Made by a program: the position numbers and the translations under genes. From Rhodococcus qingshengii (GTDB lineage: Bacteria > Actinomycetota > Actinomycetes > Mycobacteriales > Mycobacteriaceae): a DNA stretch of 64,000 bases. This document shows positions 33,869 through 43,922 of the stretch, in pieces. The stretch is from positions 806,001 to 870,000 of the forward strand of contig NZ_JAJNCL010000001.1 of the NCBI RefSeq assembly GCF_021025955.1, read 5' to 3'. Below the pieces are notes generated by a model, which searched no databases, was not told the DNA's origin, and saw only the letters and a list, made by a program, of their open reading frames with translations. Every line of letters starts with the position of its first letter. Within the stretch, counting starts at the first letter, position 1.

Positions 33869-34588
33869 ATGACGTGCGTGCTGCTCGGCGGAATCCGCGA
33901 CGGTGACATCCACCACGACGCGTCGGGCGGCGAAGTAGCCGCGACGCCGATTCTCGACTGGGGCAACGACGCCGTGGCCCGCCTCTACGACGACATTGCG
34001 GGAGGTGCAATCCGGTCGGCACAGGAGTTCCTGGTGTCGGGGCATCGCAGGGTCGGCGAAAGGATTCGGCCGGTGTACGGGCTCGACGACCGGCAACCCG
34101 TTTCGGTGACATTGAGTCGAGGACGCGGATCGTGCAGTCAGAGACTTGCCGTCGTCGAAGCGTTGGCTCGCCGCCGAGGTATCGCCACCCGAGTCCGCGG
34201 TCTCGTGCTTCGTGGGGAGTTCTGGTATCCGAGGTTTCGGCATCTACATGCGGTAATTCCGAAGTCAGTGCTGCTCGCGTGGCCGGAATTTCTGGTCGAC
34301 GGACACTGGCAGGACATCTCCGAGATCGTTTCACCTGCGGCGGTCTCAGCGGTGGAACCATTCACGAACACCGGCGAGGAAACACTGTTCGACGCGATCG
34401 GACGCGCTCCGATCAGTTGGGGCAGATCGGGTTCGTGCGATTGCTTGGACTTCTCCGAATTCGTCGAACGTGATCTGGGCACCTTCGAATCTCGCGACAA
34501 TCTCTTCGAGGAATTCGGACAGACGATGTCGACCCCCGTCCGGGTTCTCGTCGATCCTGTTTTCCGGAACTGGAGTGCATCCGGCTGA
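33869..34588 (+). CDS. Transglutaminase-like domain protein
   Basis: A 239-residue protein. The central [19 protein letters not shown] matches the active-site Cys helix of bacterial transglutaminase-like (Rv-type) proteins, where Cys is followed by a hydrophobic helix and a Gly/Ile turn. HLHAVIPK about 45 residues later would supply the histidine, and the acid could be the Asp of FLVDGHWQD. The family includes cysteine proteases and peptide cyclases with unknown substrates. No signal peptide. The gene is 29 bases upstream of map, but the substrate is not deducible and the family call is moderate. Confidence 0.65.
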   Translation: MTCVLLGGIRDGDIHHDASGGEVAATPILDWGNDAVARLYDDIAGGAIRSAQEFLVSGHRRVGERIRPVYGLDDRQPVSVTLSRGRGSCSQRLAVVEALARRRGIATRVRGLVLRGEFWYPRFRHLHAVIPKSVLLAWPEFLVDGHWQDISEIVSPAAVSAVEPFTNTGEETLFDAIGRAPISWGRSGSCDCLDFSEFVERDLGTFESRDNLFEEFGQTMSTPVRVLVDPVFRNWSASG

Positions 34589-34617
34589 CGCGCGACGCGA
34601 GGTCTAGGCTGTTCTGC

Positions 34618-35475
34618 ATGTCTGTGCGTACCCCATTGGTCCCTGGAACCGTCTCTCCTGTCCTCGCTGTGCCCTCGAAGATCGAGCGGCCCGAGTACGC
34701 GTGGAAGCCGACCGCCAAAGAGGGCAACGAGCCCTGGGTTCAGACGCCGGAGACGATCGAGGCGATGCGCATCGCCAGCAAGATCGCTGCAGGCGCGCTG
34801 CAGGAAGCCGGCAAGGCTGTCGCTCCCGGTACCACGACCGACGAGCTCGACCGCATCGCACACGAGTTCATGCTCGACCACGGCGCATACCCGTCGACGT
34901 TGGGCTACAAGAGCTTTCCCAAGTCGTGCTGCACGTCTCTCAACGAGGTGATCTGCCACGGAATCCCCGACTCGACCGTGATCCAGGACGGCGACATCGT
35001 CAACATCGACGTCACCGCGTACATCAACGGGGTGCACGGCGACACCAATGCGACGTTCCTCGCCGGTGACGTGTCCGAAGAGAACCGCTTGCTCGTCGAG
35101 CGCACACACGAGGCAACGATGCGGGCCATCAAAGCCGTCAAGCCCGGCCGCGCGCTCAACGTGATCGGACGTGTCATCGAGTCCTACGCCCATCGGTTCG
35201 GGTACGGCGTCGTCCGTGACTTCACCGGACACGGAATCGGTGAGACCTTCCACAACGGCCTCGTGATCCTGCACTACGACGAGCCCGCGGTAGAGACGAT
35301 CATCGAACCGGGCATGGTCTTCACGATCGAACCGATGATCAACCTCGGTGGTATCGACTACGAGATCTGGGAGGACGGCTGGACCGTCGTCACCAAGGAC
35401 CGTAAGTGGACGGCACAGTTCGAGCACACCCTGGTGGTCACCGAGACCGGTGCAGAGATTCTCACCCTGCCTTGA
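34618..35475 (+). CDS. map: Methionine aminopeptidase, type I
   Basis: Removes the initiator Met from nascent proteins; a dinuclear metalloenzyme in the cytosol. At 285 residues it has the actinobacterial N-terminal extension (MapB type). Metal ligands of the pita-bread fold are visible: Asp in NIDVTAY and HGDTN, His in GHGIGETFH, Glu in FTIEPMI and Glu in AQFEHT. The family signature [18 protein letters not shown] is present. It precedes cobQ by 8 bases, which could make a transcript, but the two functions are unrelated. Confidence 0.95.
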   Translation: MSVRTPLVPGTVSPVLAVPSKIERPEYAWKPTAKEGNEPWVQTPETIEAMRIASKIAAGALQEAGKAVAPGTTTDELDRIAHEFMLDHGAYPSTLGYKSFPKSCCTSLNEVICHGIPDSTVIQDGDIVNIDVTAYINGVHGDTNATFLAGDVSEENRLLVERTHEATMRAIKAVKPGRALNVIGRVIESYAHRFGYGVVRDFTGHGIGETFHNGLVILHYDEPAVETIIEPGMVFTIEPMINLGGIDYEIWEDGWTVVTKDRKWTAQFEHTLVVTETGAEILTLP

Positions 35476-35483
35476 GTTCGGAG

Positions 35484-36995
35484 ATGCATGGCGCTCTGCT
35501 GGTAGCGGGCACCACGTCCGACGCGGGCAAGAGCGTTCTCGTAGCCGGACTGTGCCGCATGCTGGCGCGTCGAGGCGTCCGAGTTGCGCCGTTCAAGGCG
35601 CAGAACATGTCGAACAATTCCGTCGTCACGCTCGACGGCGGAGAGATCGGCCGTGCGCAGGCCCTTCAAGCACGGGCGTGCGGGCTCGAACCGAGTGTTC
35701 GATTCAACCCGGTGTTACTCAAGCCGGGCAGTGACCGGACGTCGCAACTTGTCGTTCGGGGCAAGGCGACGACCACGGTGGGTGCTCGCGACTACATGCA
35801 GCATCGCCAGTGGCTTCGAGGAGTCGTGGCCGAGGATCTCGAATCGCTTCGATCCGAGTTCGACGTCGTGATCTGCGAAGGCGCCGGTTCACCGGCCGAA
35901 ATCAACTTACGCGCAACGGATCTTGCCAACATGGGGTTGGCAGAGGCTGCACGGATTCCGGTCATCGTCGTCGGTGACATCGATCGCGGTGGGGTCCTGG
36001 CCCATCTTTTCGGCACCGTGGCGGTGCTCTCGCCGAGCGACCAGTCGTTGATCGCCGGGTTCGTGATCAACAAATTCCGTGGCGACGTTGCCCTGTTGGA
36101 ACCCGGCCTCGAGCAACTGCACAGCCTCACCGGCCGGCCGACGCTCGGCGTGATTCCCTTTGCCGACGACCTCTGGCTCGACGCCGAAGACTCGTTGGGG
36201 GTGACCGGGAATGCTCCGGTCGGCCGACCGCGTCCGCCTCTGGGGGATCGGTGGTTGAGCGTCGCCGCGATCAGGCTGCCGCGGATCTCCAATTCGACGG
36301 ATGTCGAGGCCCTGGCATGTGAACCGGGCGTTGCGGTTTCGTGGATCACCGACGCGGCGCGTATTCGCGACGCGGACCTCGTGGTGATTCCAGGGAGCAA
36401 GTCCACTGTCAGTGATCTCGAGTGGTTGCGCAGTACCGGCCTGGCCGACGAAATCATCGCTCGCGCAGGTCGCGGGCAGGCAGTGCTGGGAATCTGCGGT
36501 GGCTATCAGATGCTGGGCAAGTCCATCGTCGACGACGTCGAATCGGGATCGGGTACCACGGCGGGACTCGGACTGCTGGACCTCGAGATCGAGTTCGCGC
36601 CCAACAAGGTGTTGGCGCAGGTGACCGGTACGGCAGACGGGATCTCTGTGTCCGGGTACGAGATTCATCACGGCCGGGTAGTCCGCAACGGCGACCGTCC
36701 ACTGCTGGAGGGTTCCGAAGGCGCACCGGAAGGCAGCGTGCGAGGGTCTGTTCGAGGGACCCACTGGCACGGACTCCTGGAAAGTGACGACTTTCGGCGC
36801 AGACTGCTGCGGGAGATCGAGGTTGCCGGTTTTGTTGTTGCCCCCGACACTTCGGTTGCCGATGTCCGAGAGCAGCAACTCGACCTCCTTGCCGACCTTG
36901 TGGAACAGCATCTCGACCAGGATCTGCTCGAGAAACTGATCAACGGCGGGGCGCCGCGTGGGCTCCCCGGCATTGCCTCCGCACTCGAAGACTGA
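35484..36995 (+). CDS. cobQ: Cobyric acid synthase (CobQ/CbiP)
   Basis: Glutamine-dependent amidation of four side chains of adenosylcobyrinic a,c-diamide to form cobyric acid. At 503 residues it has a P-loop-like N-terminus ([17 protein letters not shown]) with the family string [12 protein letters not shown]. The C-terminal class I glutamine amidotransferase domain has its Cys in [10 protein letters not shown] and the catalytic His in [11 protein letters not shown] 35484 lies 8 bases after the map stop with weak Shine-Dalgarno signals; TTG 35472 is an alternative. It is separate from the cobalamin block headed by the riboswitch at 46012, so part of the pathway is split within this window. 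Confidence 0.94.
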   Translation: MHGALLVAGTTSDAGKSVLVAGLCRMLARRGVRVAPFKAQNMSNNSVVTLDGGEIGRAQALQARACGLEPSVRFNPVLLKPGSDRTSQLVVRGKATTTVGARDYMQHRQWLRGVVAEDLESLRSEFDVVICEGAGSPAEINLRATDLANMGLAEAARIPVIVVGDIDRGGVLAHLFGTVAVLSPSDQSLIAGFVINKFRGDVALLEPGLEQLHSLTGRPTLGVIPFADDLWLDAEDSLGVTGNAPVGRPRPPLGDRWLSVAAIRLPRISNSTDVEALACEPGVAVSWITDAARIRDADLVVIPGSKSTVSDLEWLRSTGLADEIIARAGRGQAVLGICGGYQMLGKSIVDDVESGSGTTAGLGLLDLEIEFAPNKVLAQVTGTADGISVSGYEIHHGRVVRNGDRPLLEGSEGAPEGSVRGSVRGTHWHGLLESDDFRRRLLREIEVAGFVVAPDTSVADVREQQLDLLADLVEQHLDQDLLEKLINGGAPRGLPGIASALED

Positions 36996-37079
36996 GAGCG
37001 CTCCCGCAGTCGTCTGCGTGGACGCGGTAGAATAGCCAGGCCTCACTCCCGCGACGGCTCCCTAGTAGGAGTGTGCGCG

Positions 37080-37649
37080 GTGACAGATCAATTCGACGGC
37101 TTGCTGACCGACTTCAGTGACGAGGTGCTGGTCGACGCGGCAATACTCGGCGATCACGCAGCCTTCGATGTCATCGTTCGCCGACACGGCCCGCACTTGT
37201 ATCGATTTGCCCGTCGACTGCTCGCGAGCGAGAGTGACGTCGACGACATCGTCCAGGAAACCTGCGTTGCCGCGTGGCGCCAACTTCCGGGGTTTCAGCG
37301 GCGCTCGAGCATCAAGACCTGGTTGTTCGCGATCTGTTCCCGCAAGATCTCGGATTTCTATCGAAAAGTCGGCTCGTGCGCCGCTGACGTGGACGAACTC
37401 CGGGAAGGAGCTGATCCCCGATTGCGCGATCCGAGCGAAGAAGTTTGTGGCACAGCATTTCTCGACGCCTTGGAATCCGAACTCGATCGCCTGCCCCTGC
37501 ACCAGCGCGCCGCCTGGGTCCTGCGGGAAGTCGAGGGGATGACGTATCCGCAGATTGCGATTGTCCTGGAACTGAGCCCGGACGCGGTTCGCGGCCAACA
37601 CACTCGGGCGAGAAGAAATCTCGGCGCCGCACTCCACCGATGGCGATGA
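37080..37649 (+). CDS. ECF-type RNA polymerase sigma factor
   Basis: A 189-residue extracytoplasmic-function sigma factor. Region 2 (about 20-90) has DAAILGDHAAFDVIVRRHGP, LYRFARRLLASESDVDDIVQETC (core binding) and the -10-reading FQRRSSIKTWLFAICSRKI. Region 4 (about 125-185) has DRLPLHQRAAWVLREVEGMTYPQIA and LSPDAVRGQHTRAR. GTG 37080 has AGGAG 8 bases before it; GTG 37071 is a weaker choice. No anti-sigma gene is next to it: the neighbour 76 bases downstream encodes a GAF-ANTAR protein. The sigma target is unknown. Confidence 0.9.
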   Translation: MTDQFDGLLTDFSDEVLVDAAILGDHAAFDVIVRRHGPHLYRFARRLLASESDVDDIVQETCVAAWRQLPGFQRRSSIKTWLFAICSRKISDFYRKVGSCAADVDELREGADPRLRDPSEEVCGTAFLDALESELDRLPLHQRAAWVLREVEGMTYPQIAIVLELSPDAVRGQHTRARRNLGAALHRWR

Positions 37650-37725
37650 CAGCTCGCCGGTGTGCCGGGTTTTGTCGCCGAACTCACTCTCCTTCCTGCC
37701 CTCGAAACTGGAAGAATGCTTCGTC

Positions 37726-38559
37726 GTGGATACCGCTTTCGACCCCAGAGGCTTCGACCCGAGAACCGAGGATTCGGTCCCGTCGGTGATGCCGGACGAC
37801 GCGACGGCAGCCGGCGCTGACGTCGCCGTCGAGGCTGCGGAAACTCGACTGACCGCAAGCGCGGTCCGGGAGTTGCTGGCAGCGCTCGGGGGAAGTATCA
37901 GCGACGAGGACGAACTCGTGATCCTGCTCCAGCGCGCCGTCGAAATCGCGAACGACGCCATCGACGGGGCCGACAGCATCGGGGTCACGATCGATCTGGC
38001 GGGACAGACCTACACCGCCGTTCACACCGATTCGCGGACTCTGCGCGTCGACATCGAGCAGTACGACGCCGGGGACGGACCGTGTCTGCACGCAGCCCGA
38101 ACTGGTGAAACCGTTGTCGTCGACGCCGAGAGAAGTACGGAACGCTGGCCACGGTTCGCGGCGGCGGCGAAGGACGAAGGGATCAAGTCCTTTCTCGCGG
38201 CGCCGCTCTTCACGCCGGATCAGCGTCTGGGTTCGTTCAACCTGTACGGACGCGCTCCAGCGGCCTTCGACAGCGTCGACGCGGACGTCATGGAGATTCT
38301 CACGACAACAGTCTCACGCGCGATCGGCGACTTCTCTCGCTTCAAATCTGCCAGGGCGGTGGCTGATGCCTTGCAACGCGCGCTCGAGACCCGGGCGCCG
38401 ATAGAACAGGCCAAAGGCATGCTGATGGCCATCCATCGGATCGACGCCGACACCGCATTTCACATGCTGCGCAAGCAGTCTCAGACTACGAACACCAGAT
38501 TGCGCGACGTGGCAGCCGAGATCGTCGAGACGTATTCCGCGCCGCCAACCGCGGTCTAG
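37726..38559 (+). CDS. GAF and ANTAR domain protein
   Basis: A 277-residue cytosolic regulator. The GAF domain (about 60-195) includes SIGVTIDLAGQTYTAVHT and FLAAPLFTPDQRLGSFNLYG. The C-terminal ~60 residues are an ANTAR RNA-binding module (LETRAPIEQAKGMLMAIHR, then AFHMLRKQSQTTNTRLRDVAAEIV), which in other systems stops terminators from forming. GTG 37726 follows GGAAGAA; an upstream frame start at 37660 lacks a ribosome site. Coupled to the ECF sigma gene by position. Its stop shares CTAG with the stop of the convergent membrane protein. Confidence 0.87.
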   Translation: MDTAFDPRGFDPRTEDSVPSVMPDDATAAGADVAVEAAETRLTASAVRELLAALGGSISDEDELVILLQRAVEIANDAIDGADSIGVTIDLAGQTYTAVHTDSRTLRVDIEQYDAGDGPCLHAARTGETVVVDAERSTERWPRFAAAAKDEGIKSFLAAPLFTPDQRLGSFNLYGRAPAAFDSVDADVMEILTTTVSRAIGDFSRFKSARAVADALQRALETRAPIEQAKGMLMAIHRIDADTAFHMLRKQSQTTNTRLRDVAAEIVETYSAPPTAV

Positions 38560-38981
38560 TTCGACGGAGACCGACGTACAGCCTCGAGCGCGACGACCAC
38601 GCTCGCGGCGACAACCACGTGCATCAGCGCGAGCATGACCGTGCTGGCGGCGTCGAAGTCCGCGGCGATCGTCAGAGCGATGGTGCCGAGCGCACAAACT
38701 GCACCCACGACCTGAGCTACGCGGATGATTGGCTCCCACTTCAGTGAGATCAACATTGCGAGCGACAAACCGACCAGCAGCGGCACCACCGTCAGAGTGA
38801 TGACACCGCCGGGCGCGACGCTCGCCAGCTTTCCCTGATCTGTCATCTCGAACGATCCGCCCAACGCCAGGCCGATCAACCACAGGATCAGGTTGACGAC
38901 GAGGGCGATGACGGTGGCGCCGAGTACGGCACGCGGCTTGGTGAGGTGGGGGTTGTGTGCGGTTGACGCGATTGCGGACAT
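38556..38981 (-). CDS. Small four-helix membrane protein, DUF6069 type
   Basis: A 141-residue membrane protein with four helices (about 17-40, 55-78, 86-106 and 112-132) and the pattern VALVVNLILWLIGLALGG that marks DUF6069. No known function. ATG 38981 is chosen because a longer reading lacks a ribosome site and hydrophobicity starts after this Met. Stop codons of this gene and the GAF-ANTAR gene share the palindromic CTAG. Confidence 0.75.
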   Translation of the reverse strand: MSAIASTAHNPHLTKPRAVLGATVIALVVNLILWLIGLALGGSFEMTDQGKLASVAPGGVITLTVVPLLVGLSLAMLISLKWEPIIRVAQVVGAVCALGTIALTIAADFDAASTVMLALMHVVVAASVVVALEAVRRSPSN

Positions 38982-39066
38982 GTCGTTTCTCCCGGTTCGA
39001 TGCCATGGTCTTGTGATGGTGTGGTGATGTAGACCTTCGGACCCGGAGAAACTCATCGCCGGGCAG

Positions 39067-39945
39067 TTACCGCGGATCGGCGATGGGCACGGCGGTGCCC
39101 GTGACCGCGATGCCGCCGCCTGCCGGGATGTCGACCGCGAGAACACTGGGACGCCCGACGTGTCGGCCCTGCAAGATGGTGATCCGGCGAGGAGTGGCCG
39201 CCGGGTCGAGTTCGCGCAGGTAACCGCCGGTCGATGCAGCAGCAGAGCCCGTTGCCGGATCCTCGGTGATTGCTCCCACAGGAAAGAGATTGCGGGCTTC
39301 GAAAGTGGAGTCGTCCAGTGGATGCAGGATCGTCACCGTGCCGGCCCATCCCTGCGCGTCCATCAGAGTTCGCATTGCGGGTGGATCGAAGGTGAACTCG
39401 TCGAACGTCCCCTGATCACGAAGTACGACGACGGGGTGCGTGTTGCCGGCGTACGAGAGCATGGCGGGATACCGCTGGTCCAGTGCAGACGAATCGACGC
39501 CGATCAGCCCGAGCAGTGCCGTCAACACAGCATGATCGATCGGCGAGACCGACGGTTCGACGCTGGTGAAGGTCGCGGTGGATCGCCCGTCTTCGTCAGT
39601 CGCCGTGTCGATGGATACCGGTCCGATCGGTGTTTCGAAAGTGAAGGTTCCGCTGCCGTCGCGCTCGGTGAGTGCTACGGCTGTCGCGATGGTGGCATGA
39701 CCGCAGAACGGTACTTCGGCGATGGGGGAGAAGTAGCGGATCCGGCTGTGGCGCGGGTTGTCTCCGAGTTCCGGTTCGATGAGAAATGCCGTCTCCGCAT
39801 ACCCGATTTCGGCTGCAACAGATTGTAATTCGGAGTCGTCGAGCCCACGGGCGTCGAGCAGCACGCCGGCCGGATTACCGCCGGCCGGATCCGAACTGAA
39901 CGCAGTCAGCCGGAGGATGTCGCGAGAATTTGCCATGTCGACCAT
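39067..39945 (-). CDS. PhzF-family isomerase-like protein
   Basis: A 292-residue PhzF/DapF-fold protein: the two-domain fold includes TAFSSDPAGGNPAGV near the N-terminus, Glu in YAETAFLIEPE (catalytic in PhzF), PFCGHATIATA in the middle and ITEDPATGSAAAST at about 230. PhzF itself isomerises a dihydro-anthranilate; most homologues have unknown substrates. No phenazine genes are near. Start ATG 39945 or 39936 (no clear ribosome site for either). Divergent from the PPOX gene at 40057. Confidence 0.88.
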   Translation of the reverse strand: MVDMANSRDILRLTAFSSDPAGGNPAGVLLDARGLDDSELQSVAAEIGYAETAFLIEPELGDNPRHSRIRYFSPIAEVPFCGHATIATAVALTERDGSGTFTFETPIGPVSIDTATDEDGRSTATFTSVEPSVSPIDHAVLTALLGLIGVDSSALDQRYPAMLSYAGNTHPVVVLRDQGTFDEFTFDPPAMRTLMDAQGWAGTVTILHPLDDSTFEARNLFPVGAITEDPATGSAAASTGGYLRELDPAATPRRITILQGRHVGRPSVLAVDIPAGGGIAVTGTAVPIADPR

Positions 39946-40056
39946 CTTTGTCCGCCGCCATCGATCGGGGGAAGAGCAGTCATGCGATTGCGGTCCGCAA
40001 TCTTCGAACTGGACTGCCTCGGAACAAACCGGCCGCACGGCGTCGTTGGTGCAGTT

Positions 40057-40518
40057 ATGAGCAATGACACAGGCACTGACGACGCGTTGTTCGCACTCGT
40101 GGCCGAGGGAAAACAAGGTGTGCTGGCAACCGTCAAGCGTGACGGCCGTCCACAGTTGTCCAACATCATTTACCGCTGGGATGCCGAGTCGAAGACGGCT
40201 TCCGTGTCCATCACTGCCGATCGCGCCAAGAGCCGTAATGCCCTGCGTGATCCGCGGGTTTCCCTCCATGTCAGCGCGCCCGACTTCTGGAGCTACGCCG
40301 TGATCGAAGGACTTGCCGTGGTGACACCCGCAGCGGCCGATCCTCACGACGAAGTGTCTGACGCACTGGTCGAGCTCTACCGGGACATCAGCGGTCAGGA
40401 GCATCCCGATTGGGAGGAGTACCGCGAAGCGATGGTGGCAGAGCGTCGACAGATTCTCACGGTACGGGCTGATCACGTCTACGGAATGACGCGGCTCCCG
40501 AAGCCGTCCGGCACCTAG
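40057..40518 (+). CDS. F420-dependent PPOX-class oxidoreductase
   Basis: A 153-residue split-barrel flavin-type protein of the PPOX/FDOR-B class common in actinobacteria, in which cofactor F420 or FMN may bind. Seen: GKQGVLATVKRDGRPQLSNI and RAKSRNALRDPRVSLHVSA, then SYAVIEGLAVVTP. The substrate is not known. ATG 40057 is used; the frame extends further to 39982 but overlaps the divergent PhzF promoter region. The next gene on the same strand begins after 145 bases. Confidence 0.87.
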   Translation: MSNDTGTDDALFALVAEGKQGVLATVKRDGRPQLSNIIYRWDAESKTASVSITADRAKSRNALRDPRVSLHVSAPDFWSYAVIEGLAVVTPAAADPHDEVSDALVELYRDISGQEHPDWEEYREAMVAERRQILTVRADHVYGMTRLPKPSGT

Positions 40519-40663
40519 CCTGCCCTTCACCTGAGTTCGCCCCACCCCCCAACCCCGAGCGAACGGTACGTTCGTCGCCTCAGATGCGCCGAAAGCCACT
40601 TTCGCTCAGTGGGGAGGCGGTGCAGAGCGAACAAATCGGACTCGCAGGCGGTGGTGAGAATGT

Positions 40664-41275
40664 ATGAGTGGTCATACTTCTGTCGACTCCAGGGCCCTCG
40701 ACAGTGTGGATCGCGTACCGTTTCCAGACATGGAATTGACTCGAGTGGCGGTGGGCAGTGGTTCGTGCACCGTTCGGATCGACGGGCCGGTCAGCAAGCA
40801 CGCGGTACTCCTGCTCCCTGGCAAAGGCGACCCCGTCGACTTGTACGACGATGTGTGTGAGCGACTGCATCATTCGGATCTGCGGACCGTCGCGGTGGAA
40901 TCGATCGAGAATCTCGACGAGACATCAGCAGTGGTACTTCTGGACGAGTTGAACATCGCCTGGGTGAACCTGGTCGGTCACCGGGAGGGAGCCGATCTCG
41001 CCTGGCTGTTGGCGGCACGGCAGTTCGGCCGCTTCGCGAGTCTGATCGCGGTGGACCGCGGACATCCGTCGGCGAGCGATATTGCCGGCGTACCGCCGGT
41101 CGAAGTGCCGACCACCATCGTCGTGGGCAGTGGAGGTCGGGCCATTGCCGACGCCAGCGGTCGTTTCGTGTACTCCGATTTCCGCGTGACGGAACTTCCG
41201 GGTGTCGACGACGTCGTGAAGTCTGCACCGGCCGAACTCGCAACCGAGATCGTGCTGCGTACCAGCCCCTGGTGA
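40664..41275 (+). CDS. Alpha/beta-hydrolase-like protein lacking the nucleophile serine
   Basis: A 203-residue protein with alpha/beta-hydrolase-like order: AVLLLPGKGDPVDLYDDV as the first strand and oxyanion loop, then ELNIAWVNLVGHREGADLAWLLA where the nucleophile elbow should be. The elbow reads G-H-R-E-G, with Arg in the Ser/Cys/Asp position, so classical hydrolysis is not expected. VPTTIVVGSGGRAIAD corresponds to the later strand. ATG 40664 is used; ATG 40730 is an alternative. Non-enzymatic or altered function is inferred. Confidence 0.65.
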   Translation: MSGHTSVDSRALDSVDRVPFPDMELTRVAVGSGSCTVRIDGPVSKHAVLLLPGKGDPVDLYDDVCERLHHSDLRTVAVESIENLDETSAVVLLDELNIAWVNLVGHREGADLAWLLAARQFGRFASLIAVDRGHPSASDIAGVPPVEVPTTIVVGSGGRAIADASGRFVYSDFRVTELPGVDDVVKSAPAELATEIVLRTSPW

Positions 41276-41290
41276 AACACTGACCTATGG

Positions 41291-41330
41291 AAAGGCGGGC
41301 ACTCCCATCGCGCGGAGTGCCCGCCTTTTC
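41291..41330. terminator. Bidirectional intrinsic terminator between hydrolase-like gene and mtr
   Basis: GGCGGGCACTCC (41294-41305) pairs with GGAGTGCCCGCC (41314-41325); flanking AAA and TTTT extend the stem to 15 base pairs. The T-run follows on the plus strand and the A-run gives a T-run on the minus strand, so it can end both converging transcripts. Confidence 0.9.
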
Positions 41331-41353
41331 GGCGTCGTACGGGTTGCGGGGGC

Positions 41354-42730
41354 TCAGATGTCGAGGCCGAGCAGCGCGTTCTCGACTACTTCGGCCAGGG
41401 CCGGGTGGATCCAGTACTGACCGCGCGCCATGTCCTGAGCCGACAAACCGAAGCTCATCGCCTGGATGAGCGGTTGGATCACCGTCGGGGCCTGCGTGCC
41501 CATGACGTGGGCACCGAGAATGCGTCCGGTGCCGCGCTCGGCGATCACCTTGCAGACACCCTCCTGATCCTCCATCGCCCACCCGTACGCCACGTCTCCG
41601 TATGCCTGCACCTTGACGGCGATGTCGAGTCCGGCGTCGCGGGCCTGCTTCTCCGTCATGCCGACATCGGCGATCTGCGGGTCGGTGAACACTGCGGCGG
41701 GTACGAAGCGGTGGTCGGTGCTACGAAGTCCGGACGTGTCTTTCCACGCATCCTGAAGCAGGTTGTGCTGAACGACTCGCGCTTCGTGATTGGCGACGTG
41801 CTTGAGTTGGTACGGCGACGAGACGTCACCGAGCGCGAAGACGCCCTCTGCGGTGGTGCGCTGGTATTCGTCGACCACGATCGAGCCCTTGTCGTCGAGC
41901 TCGACGCCGGCCTTGTCGAGATCGAGTAGATCGCCGTTGGGCTGGCGGCCCACCGCGACGAGGAGGACGTCACCGGAAACGACTGTGCCGTTTGCCAGTT
42001 CGACGGCGATGTTGTCGCCGTCGCCGCGCACCGACGTGAGGGGGGAGCCCAGATGGACGTCCCACTTCTGTTCGGCCAACTCGGTGAAGCGCTCGGAGAT
42101 CTCGTCGTCGAGGTGCCGCAGCAGTCTCTGGCTGCGACCGATGATCGACACGCGTGAACCCAACGCGGAGAACACGTGTGCGAACTCGGTGGCAATGAAT
42201 CCGGAGCCGACGATCACGAGGTGCTCGGGAAGTTCGGGCAGTCGCATGATGTCTTCGTTGGTGTAGTACTTCACACCACTCGACGCGATCTCTTCCGGGA
42301 TGATCGGACGCGAACCGGCGGCGATGACCACCTGGTCAGCGGTGATCGTCTCGCCGGTTCCGGTGTCGATCGTCTTGTCGCCGGTGAACGTGGCGTGGCC
42401 GCGGTAGACGGTGGTGTTGGGACTGTCTTCGCTGCGGTACCGCTCACCACCTGCGGAAATGGGATCGATGCGGCCGAAGACGCGCTTGACGATGTCGGAC
42501 CAACGGACGCCGTTGAGCGTGGCGTCGACGCCGTACTTCTCGGCAGTGGTGATGGTGCGTGCCACCTCGGCGGCGTAGACGAACATCTTGGTCGGGATAC
42601 ACCCGACATTGAGACACGTTCCGCCGAAGGTGCCCTCTTCGAGGATTGCGATCTTCTTGCCGTCGAACCGCTCGTCGGGCAGCGAGTTTCCGGATCCGCT
42701 GCCGATGATTGCAAGGTCGTAGTGCGTCAC
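41354..42730 (-). CDS. mtr: Mycothione reductase
   Basis: NADPH-dependent flavoprotein disulfide reductase that regenerates mycothiol, the actinobacterial thiol, from its disulfide. 458 residues. FAD motif IIGSGSGN (residues 8-15), redox-active Cys39 and Cys44 in [13 protein letters not shown], the second dinucleotide fold [15 protein letters not shown] and the catalytic His in [15 protein letters not shown]. Unlike lipoamide dehydrogenase it has the GSGSGN N-terminus typical for mycothione reductase. GTG 42730 overlaps the alpha/beta-hydrolase stop by 4 bases (GTGA), after AGGAGATCG; a long upstream frame is only a shadow across the hydrolase gene. Confidence 0.94.
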   Translation of the reverse strand: MTHYDLAIIGSGSGNSLPDERFDGKKIAILEEGTFGGTCLNVGCIPTKMFVYAAEVARTITTAEKYGVDATLNGVRWSDIVKRVFGRIDPISAGGERYRSEDSPNTTVYRGHATFTGDKTIDTGTGETITADQVVIAAGSRPIIPEEIASSGVKYYTNEDIMRLPELPEHLVIVGSGFIATEFAHVFSALGSRVSIIGRSQRLLRHLDDEISERFTELAEQKWDVHLGSPLTSVRGDGDNIAVELANGTVVSGDVLLVAVGRQPNGDLLDLDKAGVELDDKGSIVVDEYQRTTAEGVFALGDVSSPYQLKHVANHEARVVQHNLLQDAWKDTSGLRSTDHRFVPAAVFTDPQIADVGMTEKQARDAGLDIAVKVQAYGDVAYGWAMEDQEGVCKVIAERGTGRILGAHVMGTQAPTVIQPLIQAMSFGLSAQDMARGQYWIHPALAEVVENALLGLDI

Positions 42731-43776
42731 TGCGCGATCTCCTGTGTGTTGCTTGCTGTGCTTGCCGAACTTTCTGCGGCCGGGGTGAGGTGGCCGTCGA
42801 GCCACTCCAACCACAGGTCGAGTTCGGAAAAGGCTGTGGCCAAGGGCTTCTCGGTCGAAAGGAACACGTCGTGACGGGCGCCGTCGATCGGGACGATGCT
42901 GGTTCGATCGCCGAGGCAACCGGCCCAACGTGCGATCTGCTTGACGTCGAGCACGGAATCGGCGAGGTCGACGCTCGGGTTGTACGCCTTCGCGAACTGC
43001 GACTTCTTCGAGCGCAGAATCAGCGCAGGCACTCCGATGTCGAGGCCGCGGTGCAGTTTTGCGTGACCCGCTCGGACGGCCCGCATCCAGCCGAAGGTGA
43101 CGGGGCAGCCGGCCAGTGGCTTCCAGTCGAGGTTGTAATCCCAGACTCCGTTGGCCGAAACATGAAGACTGGAACCGTAAGTCGGTAGCCCGGTGCCGGG
43201 GATCACGGTCTTTGCCGAGACCCGACCGAGGGCGTCGATAGCGGTGGTGCCGACGTTGCGAACGACCGAAGGTCCCTGAAGGTCGAACCACGGGCTGTTG
43301 AGTACCAGCCCGCAGATTCCGGCGCCAGCGCTGCCACCGGGCTTGCGCTGCAAGCGGTTCAGCCACAGCGGAACGATCAGACCACCAGTGGAGTGCGCCA
43401 TCGGCAGCACCTCGCTGCCGTCGGTCTCGTTGCCGACGATGCGCAGCGCCTCGTTCAGTTCGGCGTCGTAGAGCGCGAGGTCGGAGACGTAGTGCGCTGT
43501 GTGTCCCGGCTTGAGGGACCGGCCGCACTTACGCAGGTCGAGTGCAAAGAAGGCGTAGCCCTGCTCGGCAAAGTGCTCGGCAAGGTGCTTCTGGAAGAAG
43601 TAATCGGTGAAACCGTGCACGTACAAAACGGCACGGTGTGTCTTCACCGCCTCCTTCTGTGGTTGGTAGCGGACCAGTGTTGCGTCCACCTCGCCTTCGC
43701 CGTCCGGATCCGTTCCGAGCGGGATCGTCAGCTGCTGATATCCGTCACCGAGGACGTCTGGAACCCAAGTAGTCAC
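42727..43776 (-). CDS. Alpha/beta hydrolase, lysophospholipase-like
   Basis: A 349-residue alpha/beta hydrolase. The oxyanion strand is [13 protein letters not shown], followed by [15 protein letters not shown]. The nucleophile elbow AHSTGG is intact, and the His is in [11 protein letters not shown] near the C-terminus. It resembles monoacylglycerol lipase/lysophospholipase-like proteins; the mycobacterial counterpart beside mtr is Rv2854. It overlaps mtr, so both are probably translated from one mRNA. The link to mycothiol metabolism is unknown. No signal peptide. Confidence 0.87.
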   Translation of the reverse strand: MTTWVPDVLGDGYQQLTIPLGTDPDGEGEVDATLVRYQPQKEAVKTHRAVLYVHGFTDYFFQKHLAEHFAEQGYAFFALDLRKCGRSLKPGHTAHYVSDLALYDAELNEALRIVGNETDGSEVLPMAHSTGGLIVPLWLNRLQRKPGGSAGAGICGLVLNSPWFDLQGPSVVRNVGTTAIDALGRVSAKTVIPGTGLPTYGSSLHVSANGVWDYNLDWKPLAGCPVTFGWMRAVRAGHAKLHRGLDIGVPALILRSKKSQFAKAYNPSVDLADSVLDVKQIARWAGCLGDRTSIVPIDGARHDVFLSTEKPLATAFSELDLWLEWLDGHLTPAAESSASTASNTQEIAQ

Positions 43777-43922
43777 AAATCACAATCTAATGGTCGTTTC
43801 GAGTCCGCGTTGTAGAGCACAATTGGGGGTGGTGAACCGCGCGTGTACGCACGGGTAACCTATTCGGCGTAACACAGCAGGCGGATGCGCGCACGGCTAA
43901 TGACAAGGAAGTCGATTCTCCA

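Noticed and set aside
39067-40599. 510-residue reading of the PhzF gene
   Set aside because: The upstream 218 residues lie antisense to the PPOX gene and lack family features.
41354-43528. Reading of a 724-residue fusion of alpha/beta hydrolase and mycothione reductase
   Set aside because: The extra N-terminal part is out of frame with the hydrolase family residues; mtr starts at GTG 42730 with its own ribosome site.
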